Source of the DNA: Mycobacterium sp. DL440
GTDB lineage: Bacteria > Actinomycetota > Actinomycetes > Mycobacteriales > Mycobacteriaceae
Length of the DNA stretch: 64,000 nt
Direction: 5' to 3'
NCBI RefSeq assembly: GCF_011745145.1
Contig: NZ_CP050191.1
Coordinates: forward strand, 1,329,991-1,393,990
Shown here piece after piece: positions 54,204 to 63,973 of the stretch. The notes under the pieces are model-generated. The model saw only the letters and a list, made by a program, of their open reading frames with translations. It had not been told where the DNA came from and made no database searches. The position numbers and the translations under genes were made by a program. The stretch's first letter is position 1. Each line of letters opens with the position of its first letter.

Positions 54204-54907
54204 CCCGCCGCCGGATGTGGTGGCTGGCCGCAGCCGTGGCACTCGCAGTGGTCGTCGCCGTCCAGGTGACGTGGTCGACGCAACGTCCTGACCGGTTCGC
54301 CGCCCAGGCGCAACCGCCCATCGTCGCGCGCGGAGTTGATCTGCTGGCCGGGGTTCCCGAGGTGCCGGTACGGATGCGCGGAAACGACTATCGCCGCGCG
54401 GCGTTCGGTGAGTCCTGGGACGACGACAACAGCGCGCCCGGTGGACACAACGGCTGTGACACCCGCAATGACATCCTCAACCGTGACCTCGTCAACAAGA
54501 CGTTCGTCGCGATCAAGCGGTGTCCGACCGCCGTGGCGACCGGCACCCTGCACGACCCCTATACGAATGCGGTGGTGTCGTTCGTGCGCGGCAATCAGAC
54601 CGGTGCCTCGGTGCAGATCGACCACATCGTGCCGCTGGCGTTGGCCTGGGACCTGGGCGCGCGGGACTGGCCCGACGATCTGCGGCTACGGTTCGCCAAC
54701 GACCCGGCCAACCTGCTGGCGGTCGCCGGTAAGCCCAATCAGGACAAGAGCGATCAGGAGCCTGCGAGCTGGATGCCGCCCAACCGGGCGTTCCGGTGCC
54801 AGTACGCGGTGCAGTTCGTCGCGGTGCTGCGGGGCTATGCGCTTCCGGTCGACGCGTCCTCGGCACCGGTGCTGCGTGAAGCCGCCGGCACCTGCCCGAC
54901 GGGTTGA
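54200..54907 (+). CDS. Exported HNH (DUF1524/GmrSD-type) nuclease-like protein
   Basis: 235 aa, GTG overlapping the recG stop. N-terminal signal anchor (MWWLAAAVALAVVVAVQVTW). The exported part carries a ββα-metal nuclease motif QIDHIVPLALAWDLGA (Asp-His pair, about residue 139) followed by NDPANLLAVAGKPNQDKSDQ and NRAFRCQYAVQFVAVL, as in DUF1524 HNH proteins. Three further Cys (about 76, 95, 194) may form disulfides. It corresponds to Rv2972c; possibly a secreted nuclease. Activity is not established. Confidence 0.85.
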   Translation: MTRRRMWWLAAAVALAVVVAVQVTWSTQRPDRFAAQAQPPIVARGVDLLAGVPEVPVRMRGNDYRRAAFGESWDDDNSAPGGHNGCDTRNDILNRDLVNKTFVAIKRCPTAVATGTLHDPYTNAVVSFVRGNQTGASVQIDHIVPLALAWDLGARDWPDDLRLRFANDPANLLAVAGKPNQDKSDQEPASWMPPNRAFRCQYAVQFVAVLRGYALPVDASSAPVLREAAGTCPTG

Positions 54908-54924
54908 GTCACCCTCGCCGAGGT

Positions 54925-55770
54925 TCAGGATCCCGTGTAGGTCGCCGGGTCGGGTCGGAACCGGGTGCCATTATCGAGACTGTCGAGAGCCGCGATCTCG
55001 TCGGTGGTCAGCTCGAAGCCGAACACGTCGAGATTGGAGGCGATGCGTTCCGGGTTGGTCGACCGGTAGATCACGGTGTTGCCCAACTGGATGCTCCAGC
55101 GGATCAAGACCTGCGCCGGGGTCTTGCCGTGGGCCTCGGCGATGGCCGTGACGGCCGCGTTGTCGAGCAGGTTGCCGACGCCGAGCGGGCTGTAGGCCTG
55201 CGTGACGACGTTGTACTGGGCGTTGGCGGCGCGCCAGGCACTCTGATTGAGCAAGGGGTGCAGCTCGATCTGGTTGACCGCAGGAGCGACGAACGTCAGG
55301 TCGACGATCGTGGACAGGTTCTCGGGGCTGAAGTTGGATACGCCGGTGGAGCGGGCCATGCCCGCCTGCTTGAGCGCCATCAGTCCACCCCAGCTGTCGA
55401 CGTACTTGCCGATGTCGTTGCCGGGCCAATGAATCAGGTACAGGTCCACATAGTCGAGGCCGAGCCGCTCCAGGCTGGCCCGCCCGGCATCCTGGGATGA
55501 CGTGAACCCCTGATCAGCGATGTCCAGTTTCGTGGTGACCGAGATTTCCTCGCGCGGGATGCCCGATGCCGCGATGGCACGGCCGACGCCGGCCTCGTTG
55601 CCATAGGCGGCCGCAGTGTCGATCAAGCGGTGACCGGCTTCAAGAGCCGCCGATACCACGCGCTCCGCCTCGGAATCCGAGAGTCCGCCGACGCCCAGGC
55701 CGACGACCGGAATCGTACGGTCGTCGTTGAGCGTGACGGTGGGAATCGCAGCCCCGTCCGAGGAGGTCAT
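54925..55770 (-). CDS. Aldo-keto reductase (AKR5-like), second of pair
   Basis: 281 aa. TIM-barrel reductase with [40 protein letters not shown] (catalytic Asp and Tyr), [11 protein letters not shown] (Lys), [12 protein letters not shown] (His), and NADPH loop [19 protein letters not shown], where the usual IPKS reads IYRS, so cofactor binding may differ. Reduces aldehydes or ketones, probably for detoxification. It follows its paralogue by 5 nt on the minus strand, indicating tandem duplication and co-transcription. Confidence 0.92.
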   Translation of the reverse strand: MTSSDGAAIPTVTLNDDRTIPVVGLGVGGLSDSEAERVVSAALEAGHRLIDTAAAYGNEAGVGRAIAASGIPREEISVTTKLDIADQGFTSSQDAGRASLERLGLDYVDLYLIHWPGNDIGKYVDSWGGLMALKQAGMARSTGVSNFSPENLSTIVDLTFVAPAVNQIELHPLLNQSAWRAANAQYNVVTQAYSPLGVGNLLDNAAVTAIAEAHGKTPAQVLIRWSIQLGNTVIYRSTNPERIASNLDVFGFELTTDEIAALDSLDNGTRFRPDPATYTGS

Positions 55771-55775
55771 GGCAC

Positions 55776-56618
55776 CTATCCTGTGAAGTTGAAGGTTCGG
55801 GGGTCGGGTCCCAGGCGGGTGTCCGTCTCCAACGAGGCGATGGCCGACATATCCGATGCGTCCAGATCGAAATCGAACACGTCGAAATTGCTGACAATCC
55901 GCTCGGGGTTCACCGACTTGGGGATGACGATATTACCCAGATGTATATGCCACCTAATCAGTACCTGTGCGGGGGTTTTACCGTGCCGTTCGGCGATGCC
56001 GGTGATCACCGGATCGGTGAGCAGCGAGCCCTGGCCCAGCGGGCTCCACGCCTCGGTGGCGATGCCCAATCTGGCGTGTACCTCGCGAAGCTCGTGTTGC
56101 GGTAGCAGCGGGTGCAATTCGATCTGATTGACCGCAGGCACGATGCCGGTGACGTCGATCAGCACGGTCAGGTGTTCGGGCGCGAAGTTGCTCACGCCGA
56201 TGGACCGGACCCGGCCCTGATCCCGCAGATGCGCGAAGGCCTTGAACGTGTCGACGTAGGTGTTGTTGGCCGGCATCGGCCAGTGGATGAGATACAGGTC
56301 GAGGTAGTCGACGCCGAGCCGGTCCAGGCTCGCGTCGAACGCGGCCAGCGTCGAGTCGTAACCCTGATCGCTGTTCCACAGCTTGGTCACCAGGAACACG
56401 TCTTCGCGGGGGACGCCGGAGTTGACCAGGCCGCGGCCGGTTTCGGCCTCGTTGCGGTACGCGGCGGCGGTGTCGAGGTGCCGATAGCCTGCCTGCAGTG
56501 CCGCGGTCACCGCGCGTTCGGTCTCCTCGGCAGGGGTCTGCCAAACCCCCAACCCGACTTGCGGTATCGAATTACCGTCGTTCAGCGTGACACGAGGACT
56601 CACAGAGGGAGCAGCCAT
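55776..56618 (-). CDS. Aldo-keto reductase (AKR5-like), first of pair
   Basis: 280 aa. [72 protein letters not shown] and intact cofactor loop [20 protein letters not shown]. Orthologue of Rv2971, linked in M. tuberculosis to reduction of dicarbonyls and to tolerance of toxic carbonyls (family knowledge). ATG at 56618; its complement CAT shares two bases with the ATG of lipN on the other strand, and no Shine-Dalgarno is visible on this side. Confidence 0.93.
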   Translation of the reverse strand: MAAPSVSPRVTLNDGNSIPQVGLGVWQTPAEETERAVTAALQAGYRHLDTAAAYRNEAETGRGLVNSGVPREDVFLVTKLWNSDQGYDSTLAAFDASLDRLGVDYLDLYLIHWPMPANNTYVDTFKAFAHLRDQGRVRSIGVSNFAPEHLTVLIDVTGIVPAVNQIELHPLLPQHELREVHARLGIATEAWSPLGQGSLLTDPVITGIAERHGKTPAQVLIRWHIHLGNIVIPKSVNPERIVSNFDVFDFDLDASDMSAIASLETDTRLGPDPRTFNFTG

Positions 56619-57753
56619 GACTGAAAGTCTGCCAGGCGGGCAGGTCCGGGGCAGACCTGGTCGCCACAGTCGGGACCCGGTCAAGCAGGCGGTGCTCGAG
56701 CGGGCAACCAAGTTCACCCTGTCCGCGATTCCACGGATCTCCGACCGGACCAAGCGTCTGCTGCTGGGCGGGCGTTCGGTGGTCGTCGACGGCAACACCC
56801 TGGACACCACGCTGCAATTCACCCTGGCCGCCCAACGCACGGCCGGAGTCGGGGGCCTGGTCGCCGATTACAGCCCGGAGTCCGGCGCCACCGTTTCGCG
56901 AGCCGCGCTGCGGGCCACCGCGGCCATGATGAAGGTCCGTATCCGCGCGGACGTGACCGAGATTTCGATTCCCGGTCCGGCCGGTCCCATGCCGGCGCGC
57001 CGCTACGTCCCGGACGGCACCGCATCCCCGGCCACCTCGGCGCTGTTGTTGTACTTCCACGGCGGCGGCTTCGTGATCGGTGACCTCGACACCCACGACA
57101 GCCTGTGCCGACTGATCTGCCGGGACGGCGGAATTCAGGTGATCTCCGTCGACTACCGGCTCGCGCCCGAGCACAAGGCGCCGGCCGCCATCGACGACGC
57201 CTATGCCGCCTACCGCTGGGCGCTCGATCACGCTGCCGGCCTGGGCGCCACACGCATCGTGGTCGGGGGAGACAGCGCTGGCGGCAACCTCGCCGCCGTG
57301 GTGGCTCAGCAGGCCCGCGACTCCGAGCTACCGCTGCCCGCCCTGCAGCTGTTGCTGTACCCGGTCACCGACTGGTCGAGCGAGACGCGATCCAAGACGT
57401 TGTTCTCCGAGGGCTACTTCCTGAGTAGGCGCGACATGGACTGGTTCGCCGCGCACTATCTCGACGGCGCCGAGGTGTCCGCCGAGGACCCGGCGGTGTC
57501 ACCGCTACTGAGCGAGGATCTGTCCGGGTTGCCGCCTGCGCTGGTGGTCACCGCAGGGTTCGATCCCTTGCGCGACGAGGGCAACCGGTACGCGCGGGCC
57601 ATGCGGGACGCCGGGGTGGTCGTGGACCTGCGGGAAGAACGGTCGATGATTCACGCGTTCGCCAACTTCTTCCCGCTGGGAGGCGGCAGTGCCACCGCGA
57701 CGAGCGCAATGATCTCGGCCCTGCGCGCACATCTCAGCCACGCCGAAAGCTGA
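56617..57753 (+). CDS. lipN: Hormone-sensitive-lipase family esterase LipN
   Basis: 378 aa from ATG 56617, preceded by AGAGGGAG. Family IV alpha/beta hydrolase: LYFHGGGFVIGDLDTHDSLC (oxyanion HGGG, about 148), VISVDYRLAPEHKAPAAIDD, nucleophile Ser in VVGGDSAGGNLAAVVAQQAR (about 221), Asp in AGFDPLRDEGNRYARAM and His in SMIHAFANFFPLG. Hydrolyses short-chain esters in the cytosol. Divergent from the aldo-keto reductase pair, with overlapping start codons. Confidence 0.94.
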   Translation: MTESLPGGQVRGRPGRHSRDPVKQAVLERATKFTLSAIPRISDRTKRLLLGGRSVVVDGNTLDTTLQFTLAAQRTAGVGGLVADYSPESGATVSRAALRATAAMMKVRIRADVTEISIPGPAGPMPARRYVPDGTASPATSALLLYFHGGGFVIGDLDTHDSLCRLICRDGGIQVISVDYRLAPEHKAPAAIDDAYAAYRWALDHAAGLGATRIVVGGDSAGGNLAAVVAQQARDSELPLPALQLLLYPVTDWSSETRSKTLFSEGYFLSRRDMDWFAAHYLDGAEVSAEDPAVSPLLSEDLSGLPPALVVTAGFDPLRDEGNRYARAMRDAGVVVDLREERSMIHAFANFFPLGGGSATATSAMISALRAHLSHAES

Positions 57754-57780
57754 CCTGGCAGCGCCGGTACGCTTGTCGAC

Positions 57781-58617
57781 GTGGCCAAACCGAAGAAGAC
57801 CGCGAAGTACGACCTCAAAGCGGCTGACCGCAAGCGCAACCTGTGGGTTCAGATCGGGCTGACAGCCGTGGTGGTGCTGTTCGCCGTCGGCCTGGTGCTC
57901 TACATCGTGACGACCGGCCACAAGCGGCCTGCCACCGGGGAGGCCCGGGCCGTCCACGTGGCCGCGCCCAGTGTGATCACCAAAGAGGGCACATCTGAGC
58001 CCAAGGTGACGCTGAGCCTCTTCGAGGATTTCCTGTGCCCCGCGTGCGGCCATCTGGAACAGCAGTTCGGCCCGACCATCAACAAGCTGATCGACGCCGG
58101 TGCCGTGGCCGCCGACTATCACATGGTGGCGATTCTGGACAAGGCCGGCAACGGTTACTCGTCGCGGGCCGGTGGCGCTGCCTACTGCGTCGCCGATGAG
58201 TCCATCGATGCGTTCCGCCGATTCCACTCCGCGCTCTTCACACCCGGAATCCAGCCGGAGGAGGGGAGCGGTGTCTACCCGGACAACGCCCGGATCATCG
58301 AACTCGCCCGCCAGGCCGGTGCCGCCGGCGAGGTGCCCGACTGCATCACCAAGGCTCGCTACGTGGAGATGGTGCAGGGCATGGCCGCGGCCACTGAAAT
58401 CCACTCGACGCCGACCATCAAGTTCAACGGTGAGGACTACAGCCCGACCACGCCCGACGCGCTGATCGCGAAGGTCAAGGAGATCGTCGGCGACGTGCCG
58501 GCGTTGAACGGCCCCGCTCCCGGCCCTGCCGCTCCTGCGCCTGCGCCCGGCGCACCGGCGGCACCCGCCCCGGCTGCTCCACCCGCACCCGCTACACCCG
58601 CGCCGGCCCACCCATGA
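57781..58617 (+). CDS. DsbA-like membrane-anchored thiol-disulfide oxidoreductase
   Basis: 278 aa, GTG start; TACGCT (57768-57773) ends 7 nt upstream (leaderless). A basic N-terminus, one membrane anchor (IGLTAVVVLFAVGLVLYIVT, about 27-46), then a thioredoxin fold with DsbA insertion: active site LCPACGHLEQQF (Cys86, Cys89), second disulfide Cys in AAYCVADES and VPDCITKARY, and cis-Pro in STPTIKFNG. Orthologue of Rv2969c, which folds secreted proteins. Unlike the remembered M. tuberculosis form, the last ~35 residues are an Ala/Pro-rich tail. It overlaps the VKOR gene by ATGA; VKOR is the expected reoxidant. Confidence 0.94.
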   Translation: MAKPKKTAKYDLKAADRKRNLWVQIGLTAVVVLFAVGLVLYIVTTGHKRPATGEARAVHVAAPSVITKEGTSEPKVTLSLFEDFLCPACGHLEQQFGPTINKLIDAGAVAADYHMVAILDKAGNGYSSRAGGAAYCVADESIDAFRRFHSALFTPGIQPEEGSGVYPDNARIIELARQAGAAGEVPDCITKARYVEMVQGMAAATEIHSTPTIKFNGEDYSPTTPDALIAKVKEIVGDVPALNGPAPGPAAPAPAPGAPAAPAPAAPPAPATPAPAHP

Positions 58618-59249
58618 GTGACACCGCAGCGTCCGAGCTCGACGAACTCGGCGATTCAGGGACCGAAAAGGCCCCGGGAGTCGCCGTCGGCAAGGTCGGT
58701 GCGGTGTGGATACTGATCGCCGGTGTCCTCGGGCTGGCGGCGGCGTTGGCGCTGACGGTCGAGAAGATCGAGCTCCTGATCGATCCGAGTTACGTACCGT
58801 CCTGCAGCATCAACCCGGTGATCTCCTGTGGCTCGGTGATGTCCACCTGGCAGGCAGCGGTCTTCGGGTTCCCCAACTCGCTGATCGGGGTGGTCGCGTT
58901 CACGGTCACGCTGGTCACCGGTGTGCTGGCCGTGGCCGGCGTTCGATTGCCCCGGTGGTACTGGGCCGGCCTGGCGGCGGGAAGCCTGCTCGGGGCCGTC
59001 ATGGTGCACTGGCTGATCTTCCAGAGCCTCTACCGCATCGGTGCCCTGTGCCCGTACTGCATGGTGGTGTGGTCGGTCACCATCCCGCTGCTGGTGGTGA
59101 CGAGCTCCATCGCGTTCCGGCCGCTGCACACCAACGTGGTCGCCAGGACTGTCTACGAGTGGCGGTGGTCGCTCGTGGCGCTCTGGTTCACCTCACTCGT
59201 GCTGTTGATCTTGGTGCGTTTCTGGGAATACTGGTCAACGCTCCTGTAA
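58614..59249 (+). CDS. Vitamin K epoxide reductase (VKOR) homologue
   Basis: 211 aa, about five membrane helices. Loop Cys pair Cys64 and Cys72 (SCSINPVISCGS) and quinone-side CPYC (Cys146, Cys149) in IGALCPYCMVVWSV. It takes electrons from DsbA and passes them to quinone, the actinobacterial replacement for DsbB. Orthologue of Rv2968c. Translationally coupled to the DsbA-like gene. Confidence 0.95.
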   Translation: MSDTAASELDELGDSGTEKAPGVAVGKVGAVWILIAGVLGLAAALALTVEKIELLIDPSYVPSCSINPVISCGSVMSTWQAAVFGFPNSLIGVVAFTVTLVTGVLAVAGVRLPRWYWAGLAAGSLLGAVMVHWLIFQSLYRIGALCPYCMVVWSVTIPLLVVTSSIAFRPLHTNVVARTVYEWRWSLVALWFTSLVLLILVRFWEYWSTLL

Positions 59250-59283
59250 CACTTCCGCAATAACTTGTCGGTTAGGTCTACCC

Positions 59284-62200
59284 GTGATTTCCAAACTGTT
59301 AGTCGCCAACCGCGGCGAGATTGCGATCCGTGCGTTTCGTGCTGCTTATGAGATGGGCATCGCGACGGTAGCGGTGTATCCGTATGAGGATCGCAATTCG
59401 TTGCATCGGCTGAAGGCTGATGAGTCGTATCAGATCGGTGAGGTCGGTCATCCGGTACGGGCGTATCTGTCGGTGGACGAGATCATCAGGGTCGCCCAGC
59501 ATTCCGGCGCGGACGCGGTGTATCCGGGCTATGGATTCCTGTCCGAGAATCCCGAATTGGCGTCGGCCTGCGCGGAGGCGGGCATCACCTTCGTGGGTCC
59601 CTCGGCGCAGGTTCTGGAATTGACCGGCAACAAGGCGCGGGCGATTGCGGCCGCGAAGGCGGCGGGCCTGCCGGTCCTGGCATCGTCGGCGCCGTCGTCG
59701 TCGGTGGACGAATTGGTCGCTGCGGCAGGGGATATGGCGTTCCCGTTGTTCGTGAAGGCGGTGTCCGGCGGCGGTGGGCGCGGAATGCGCCGGGTGACCG
59801 ACGCCGAGGCGCTACCCGAGGCGGTGGAGGCGGCGTCGCGTGAGGCGGAGTCGGCGTTCGGCGATCCCGAGGTGTACCTGGAGCAGGCCGTCATCAACCC
59901 GCGTCACATCGAGGTGCAGATCCTTGCCGATACGCAGGGCAATGTGATGCACCTGTTCGAGCGGGACTGCAGTGTGCAGCGACGGCACCAGAAGGTGATC
60001 GAGCTGGCGCCGGCGCCGAACCTGGATCCTGATTTGCGCGAACAGATTTGCGCGGATGCGGTGGCCCTGGCTCGCCAGATCGGTTACAGCTGTGCGGGCA
60101 CCATCGAGTTCCTCCTCGACGAACGCGGTCATCACGTCTTCATCGAGTGCAATCCGCGGATCCAGGTGGAGCACACGGTGACCGAGGAGATCACCGATGT
60201 GGACCTGGTCGGCTCACAGTTGCGGATCGCCGCCGGGGAGAGCCTGGCCGATCTGGGTTTGAGCCAGGACAAGTTGACGGTGCGTGGTGCTGCTTTGCAG
60301 TGCCGGATCACCACCGAGGATCCGGCCAACGGATTCCGCCCGGACACCGGGCGGATCACTGCCTACCGGTCACCCGGCGGTGCGGGTGTTCGCCTGGACG
60401 GCGGCACCAATGTCGGGGCCGAGGTGTTGGCGCATTTCGACTCCATGCTGGTCAAGCTGACCTGTCGCGGGCGTGACTTCTCAACGGCGGTTTCGCGGGC
60501 CCGCCGGGCGCTGGCGGAGTTCCGCATCCGCGGGGTGTCGACGAACATCCCGTTCCTGCAGGCCGTGATCGAAGATCCGGACTTCCGTGCCGGACGGGTC
60601 ACCACCTCGTTCATCGACGAGCGCCCGCAGCTGCTGACCGCGCACACGCCTGCCGACCGCGGCACCAAGATCTTGAATTACCTGGCCGATGTCACGGTGA
60701 ACAAGCCCAACGGTGAGCGGCCGACAGGGGTGTACCCGCAGGACAAGTTGCCGGCGTTGGATCTGTCGACGGTGCCGGCGGCCGGTTCCAAGCAGCGGCT
60801 GGTCGAGTTGGGGCCCGAGGGGTTCGCGCGGTGGATGCGGGACAGCAAGGCCCTCGGGGTCACCGATACGACGTTCCGCGATGCACATCAGTCGTTGTTG
60901 GCCACCCGGCTGCGTTCCACCGGCCTGCTCAAGGTGGCGCCGTATGTGGCCCGGACGATGCCGCAGTTGTTGTCCATCGAGTGCTGGGGTGGGGCGACTT
61001 ACGATGTGGCGCTTCGGTTTCTGAAGGAAGACCCGTGGGAGCGGCTGGCCGCCCTGCGCGAGGCAGTGCCCAATATCTGTCTGCAGATGTTGCTGCGGGG
61101 CCGAAACACGGTGGGATACACGCCGTATCCGGAGTTGGTGACGTCGGCCTTCGTGCAGGAAGCCACGGCAACGGGGATAGATATCTTCCGGATCTTCGAT
61201 GCGCTCAACAATGTCGAGTCGATGCGTCCGGCGATCGATGCGGTGCGGGAGACCGGTACGGCGATCGCTGAAGTGGCGATGTCCTACACCGGTGACCTGT
61301 CTGACCCCGGCGAAAACCTCTATACGCTCGATTACTACCTGAAGCTGGCCGATCAGATTGTCGATGCCGGCGCGCACGTGTTGGCGATCAAGGACATGGC
61401 CGGGTTGTTGCGTCCGCATTCTGCACACCTTCTGGTGAGTGCGCTGCGGTCACGCTTTGATCTACCGGTGCATGTGCACACCCATGACACCCCGGGTGGG
61501 CAGCTGGCGACATATCTGGCGGCCTGGCAGGCCGGGGCGTCGGCAGTGGATGGTGCGGCCGCGCCGTTGGCGGGCACCACAAGTCAGCCGGCACTGTCCT
61601 CCATCGTGGCCGCGGCCGCGCACACGTCGTTCGACACCGGTTTGTCACTCGGTGCGGTGTGTGATCTGGAGCCGTATTGGGAGGCGTTGCGCAAGGTGTA
61701 CGCCCCGTTCGAGTCGGGGCTTCCGGCGCCGACGGGACGGGTGTACACCCATGAGATCCCCGGCGGGCAGTTGAGCAATCTGCGCCAGCAGGCCATCGCG
61801 CTGGGGCTGGGAGATCGGTTCGAGGAGATCGAGACTGCCTACGCTGCGGCCGACAGGGTGCTGGGCCGGTTGGTGAAGGTGACCCCGTCGAGCAAGGTGG
61901 TGGGGGATCTGGCGTTGGCGTTGGTGGGTGCCGGGGTCAGTGCGCAGGAGTTTGCCGCCGATCCGGCGCGCTACGACATTCCTGACAGTGTGATCGGGTT
62001 CCTGCGTGGCGAACTGGGAGACCCACCGGGCGGGTGGCCGGAGCCGTTGCGTACCAAGGCCCTTGAGGGCCGGGGGCCGGCCAAGCCGATCCAGGAGCTC
62101 TCGGTCGAGGATGAGGCGCTGCTGGCTGCGCCCGGCCCCAAACGTCAGGCGGCGTTGAACCGGTTGCTGTTCCCGGCGCCGACCAAGGAATTCGAGGCGC

Positions 62201-62706
62201 ACCGCGAAACCTACGGTGACACCTCCGGCCTCAGCGCCAATCAGTTCTTCTACGGGCTGCGCTACGGCGAGGAGCATCGTGTCGAGCTCGAGCGCGGCGT
62301 GCAGTTGCTGATCGGCCTGGAGGCGATCTCCGATGCCGACGAGCGGGGGATGCGCACGGTGATGTGCATCCTCAACGGGCAACTGCGTCCGATCACCGTG
62401 CGAGATCGCAGCATCGCCAGCGAGGTCCCGGCCGCGGAGAAGGCCGACCGCAACAACCCGGATCATGTGGCGGCCCCGTTCGCCGGTGTGGTCACCGTCG
62501 GTGTTGGGTTGGGAGACAAGGTCGAAGCGGGGGAGACCATCGCCACCATCGAGGCGATGAAGATGGAAGCCGCGATCACGGCCCCCAAAGCCGGCACCGT
62601 CGAACGTGTCGCCGTGGCTGCCACGGCACAGGTCGAGGGCGGCGACCTGTTGGTCGTGGTGACCGGTTCGGCGGGCAGGAGCGAAGCGACCGGGGGATCG
62701 ACCTGA
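59284..62706 (+). CDS. pyc: Pyruvate carboxylase
   Basis: 1140 aa, GTG start. Biotin carboxylase domain (1-450): [59 protein letters not shown]; carboxyltransferase domain (about 520-800): [34 protein letters not shown]; biotinyl domain with the acceptor Lys in [12 protein letters not shown] (Lys1093). It makes oxaloacetate from pyruvate, bicarbonate and ATP. Named pca in M. tuberculosis. Its TGA overlaps the CTG start proposed for rsmD. Confidence 0.97.
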   Translation: MISKLLVANRGEIAIRAFRAAYEMGIATVAVYPYEDRNSLHRLKADESYQIGEVGHPVRAYLSVDEIIRVAQHSGADAVYPGYGFLSENPELASACAEAGITFVGPSAQVLELTGNKARAIAAAKAAGLPVLASSAPSSSVDELVAAAGDMAFPLFVKAVSGGGGRGMRRVTDAEALPEAVEAASREAESAFGDPEVYLEQAVINPRHIEVQILADTQGNVMHLFERDCSVQRRHQKVIELAPAPNLDPDLREQICADAVALARQIGYSCAGTIEFLLDERGHHVFIECNPRIQVEHTVTEEITDVDLVGSQLRIAAGESLADLGLSQDKLTVRGAALQCRITTEDPANGFRPDTGRITAYRSPGGAGVRLDGGTNVGAEVLAHFDSMLVKLTCRGRDFSTAVSRARRALAEFRIRGVSTNIPFLQAVIEDPDFRAGRVTTSFIDERPQLLTAHTPADRGTKILNYLADVTVNKPNGERPTGVYPQDKLPALDLSTVPAAGSKQRLVELGPEGFARWMRDSKALGVTDTTFRDAHQSLLATRLRSTGLLKVAPYVARTMPQLLSIECWGGATYDVALRFLKEDPWERLAALREAVPNICLQMLLRGRNTVGYTPYPELVTSAFVQEATATGIDIFRIFDALNNVESMRPAIDAVRETGTAIAEVAMSYTGDLSDPGENLYTLDYYLKLADQIVDAGAHVLAIKDMAGLLRPHSAHLLVSALRSRFDLPVHVHTHDTPGGQLATYLAAWQAGASAVDGAAAPLAGTTSQPALSSIVAAAAHTSFDTGLSLGAVCDLEPYWEALRKVYAPFESGLPAPTGRVYTHEIPGGQLSNLRQQAIALGLGDRFEEIETAYAAADRVLGRLVKVTPSSKVVGDLALALVGAGVSAQEFAADPARYDIPDSVIGFLRGELGDPPGGWPEPLRTKALEGRGPAKPIQELSVEDEALLAAPGPKRQAALNRLLFPAPTKEFEAHRETYGDTSGLSANQFFYGLRYGEEHRVELERGVQLLIGLEAISDADERGMRTVMCILNGQLRPITVRDRSIASEVPAAEKADRNNPDHVAAPFAGVVTVGVGLGDKVEAGETIATIEAMKMEAAITAPKAGTVERVAVAATAQVEGGDLLVVVTGSAGRSEATGGST

Positions 62707-63269
62707 CCCGCATCGTCGCTGGGGCACTCGGTGGCCGCCGGCTGCGGGTGCCCCAGCACCGGTCGGGCCTGGGTACCCGCCCCACCTCTGACAGGGTCAG
62801 GGAGGCCGTGTTCAACGCCTTGGCGGCACGGCTGGATTTCACCGGATTGTCGGTGCTGGATTTGTATGCCGGTTCGGGAGCGCTTGGCCTGGAAGCGCTT
62901 TCGCGTGGTGCCACTTCGGCCACCTTCGTCGAGTCGGATGCGCGTGCGGCCGCCGTCATCGCCGAGAACATCACTGCGCTGGGCGTGCGCAACGCCGCAG
63001 TACGCCGGGGCACGGTGGACTCGGTGTTGGCCGGGGGTGCCACGCGGCCGGTCGATCTGGTGTTCGCCGACCCGCCATACGACCTCGGTGACGCCGCGGT
63101 CGATGCGATGCTGACGGTGTTGGCCGCTGCCGGCTGGGTGGCCGTGGGCACCCTCGTCCTGGTGGAGCGGCGGTCGTCGAGTCAGCCGGTGAGCTGGCCG
63201 GAAGGCTGGGAAGTGTTGAGCGCCCGGCGCTACGGTGACACCCGCGTCGAACTCGCCGAAGTGGGTTAG
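62703..63269 (+). CDS. rsmD: 16S rRNA (guanine966-N2)-methyltransferase, apparent CTG start
   Basis: 188 aa. [20 protein letters not shown] is the conserved RsmD N-terminus, then [23 protein letters not shown] motif [35 protein letters not shown] and catalytic [13 protein letters not shown]. It methylates 16S rRNA on the small subunit. No ATG, GTG or TTG lies in frame near this N-terminus; the codon in the start position is CTG at 62703, overlapping the pyc stop (CTGA) with GGGGGA 5 nt upstream. The next standard start, GTG 62748, would remove conserved residues. Confidence 0.88.
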   Translation: MTRIVAGALGGRRLRVPQHRSGLGTRPTSDRVREAVFNALAARLDFTGLSVLDLYAGSGALGLEALSRGATSATFVESDARAAAVIAENITALGVRNAAVRRGTVDSVLAGGATRPVDLVFADPPYDLGDAAVDAMLTVLAAAGWVAVGTLVLVERRSSSQPVSWPEGWEVLSARRYGDTRVELAEVG

Positions 63270-63307
63270 CGGATAGCCGTCCGGCGCGGCCTGTAGCGTC
63301 GTCATCC

Positions 63308-63784
63308 ATGAGTGGCGCGGTATGTCCCGGCTCCTTCGACCCGGTAACCCTTGGCCATATCGACGTTTTCGAGCGTGCGGCGGCGCAGTTCGATGAGGTC
63401 GTGGTGGCGATCCTGGTGAATCCCAACAAAAAGGGCATGTTCGATCTTGACGAGCGGATGGCGATGATCGCCGAATCAACCTCGCATCTGCCCAATCTCC
63501 GAGTCGAGGCCGGCCAGGGTCTTGTCGTCGACTTCGTCAAGACGCGTGGTCTGACCGCGATCGTCAAGGGCCTGCGCACCGGCACGGACTTCGAGTACGA
63601 GCTGCAGATGGCTCAGATGAACAAGCATGTGGCCGGTGTCGACACGTTCTTCGTGGCCACGAGACCGCAGTACTCGTTCGTGTCGTCGTCTTTGGCCAAG
63701 GAGGTCGCCTCCCTGGGTGGCGATGTCTCGGCGTTGCTGCCCGAGCCGGTCAACCGCCGGTTGCAGGAGAAGCTCAACAGTTAG
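63308..63784 (+). CDS. coaD: Phosphopantetheine adenylyltransferase
   Basis: 158 aa. [20 protein letters not shown] holds the TxGH nucleotidyltransferase motif; [17 protein letters not shown] and [20 protein letters not shown] are the pantetheine and ATP segments. It makes dephospho-CoA from 4'-phosphopantetheine and ATP. TAGCGT (63294-63299) ends 8 nt before the ATG, so it is probably leaderless. Confidence 0.97.
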   Translation: MSGAVCPGSFDPVTLGHIDVFERAAAQFDEVVVAILVNPNKKGMFDLDERMAMIAESTSHLPNLRVEAGQGLVVDFVKTRGLTAIVKGLRTGTDFEYELQMAQMNKHVAGVDTFFVATRPQYSFVSSSLAKEVASLGGDVSALLPEPVNRRLQEKLNS

Positions 63785-63973
63785 CCTGCGTCGAATGTTG
63801 GGCTCCATGCGAGTTTGCCCGGCGGGATTTCGCACATATGCCAACGGTGGGCGGTAGGCAACGGCAAACACGGGCGAACAAGCCCGACGGCGACACACCG
63901 ATTGTGCTCCCGAGTCACAGGCGTAACACCAGGCACACTAGTCACTGACAACGACGACCTGGAGGGTTTTGCC

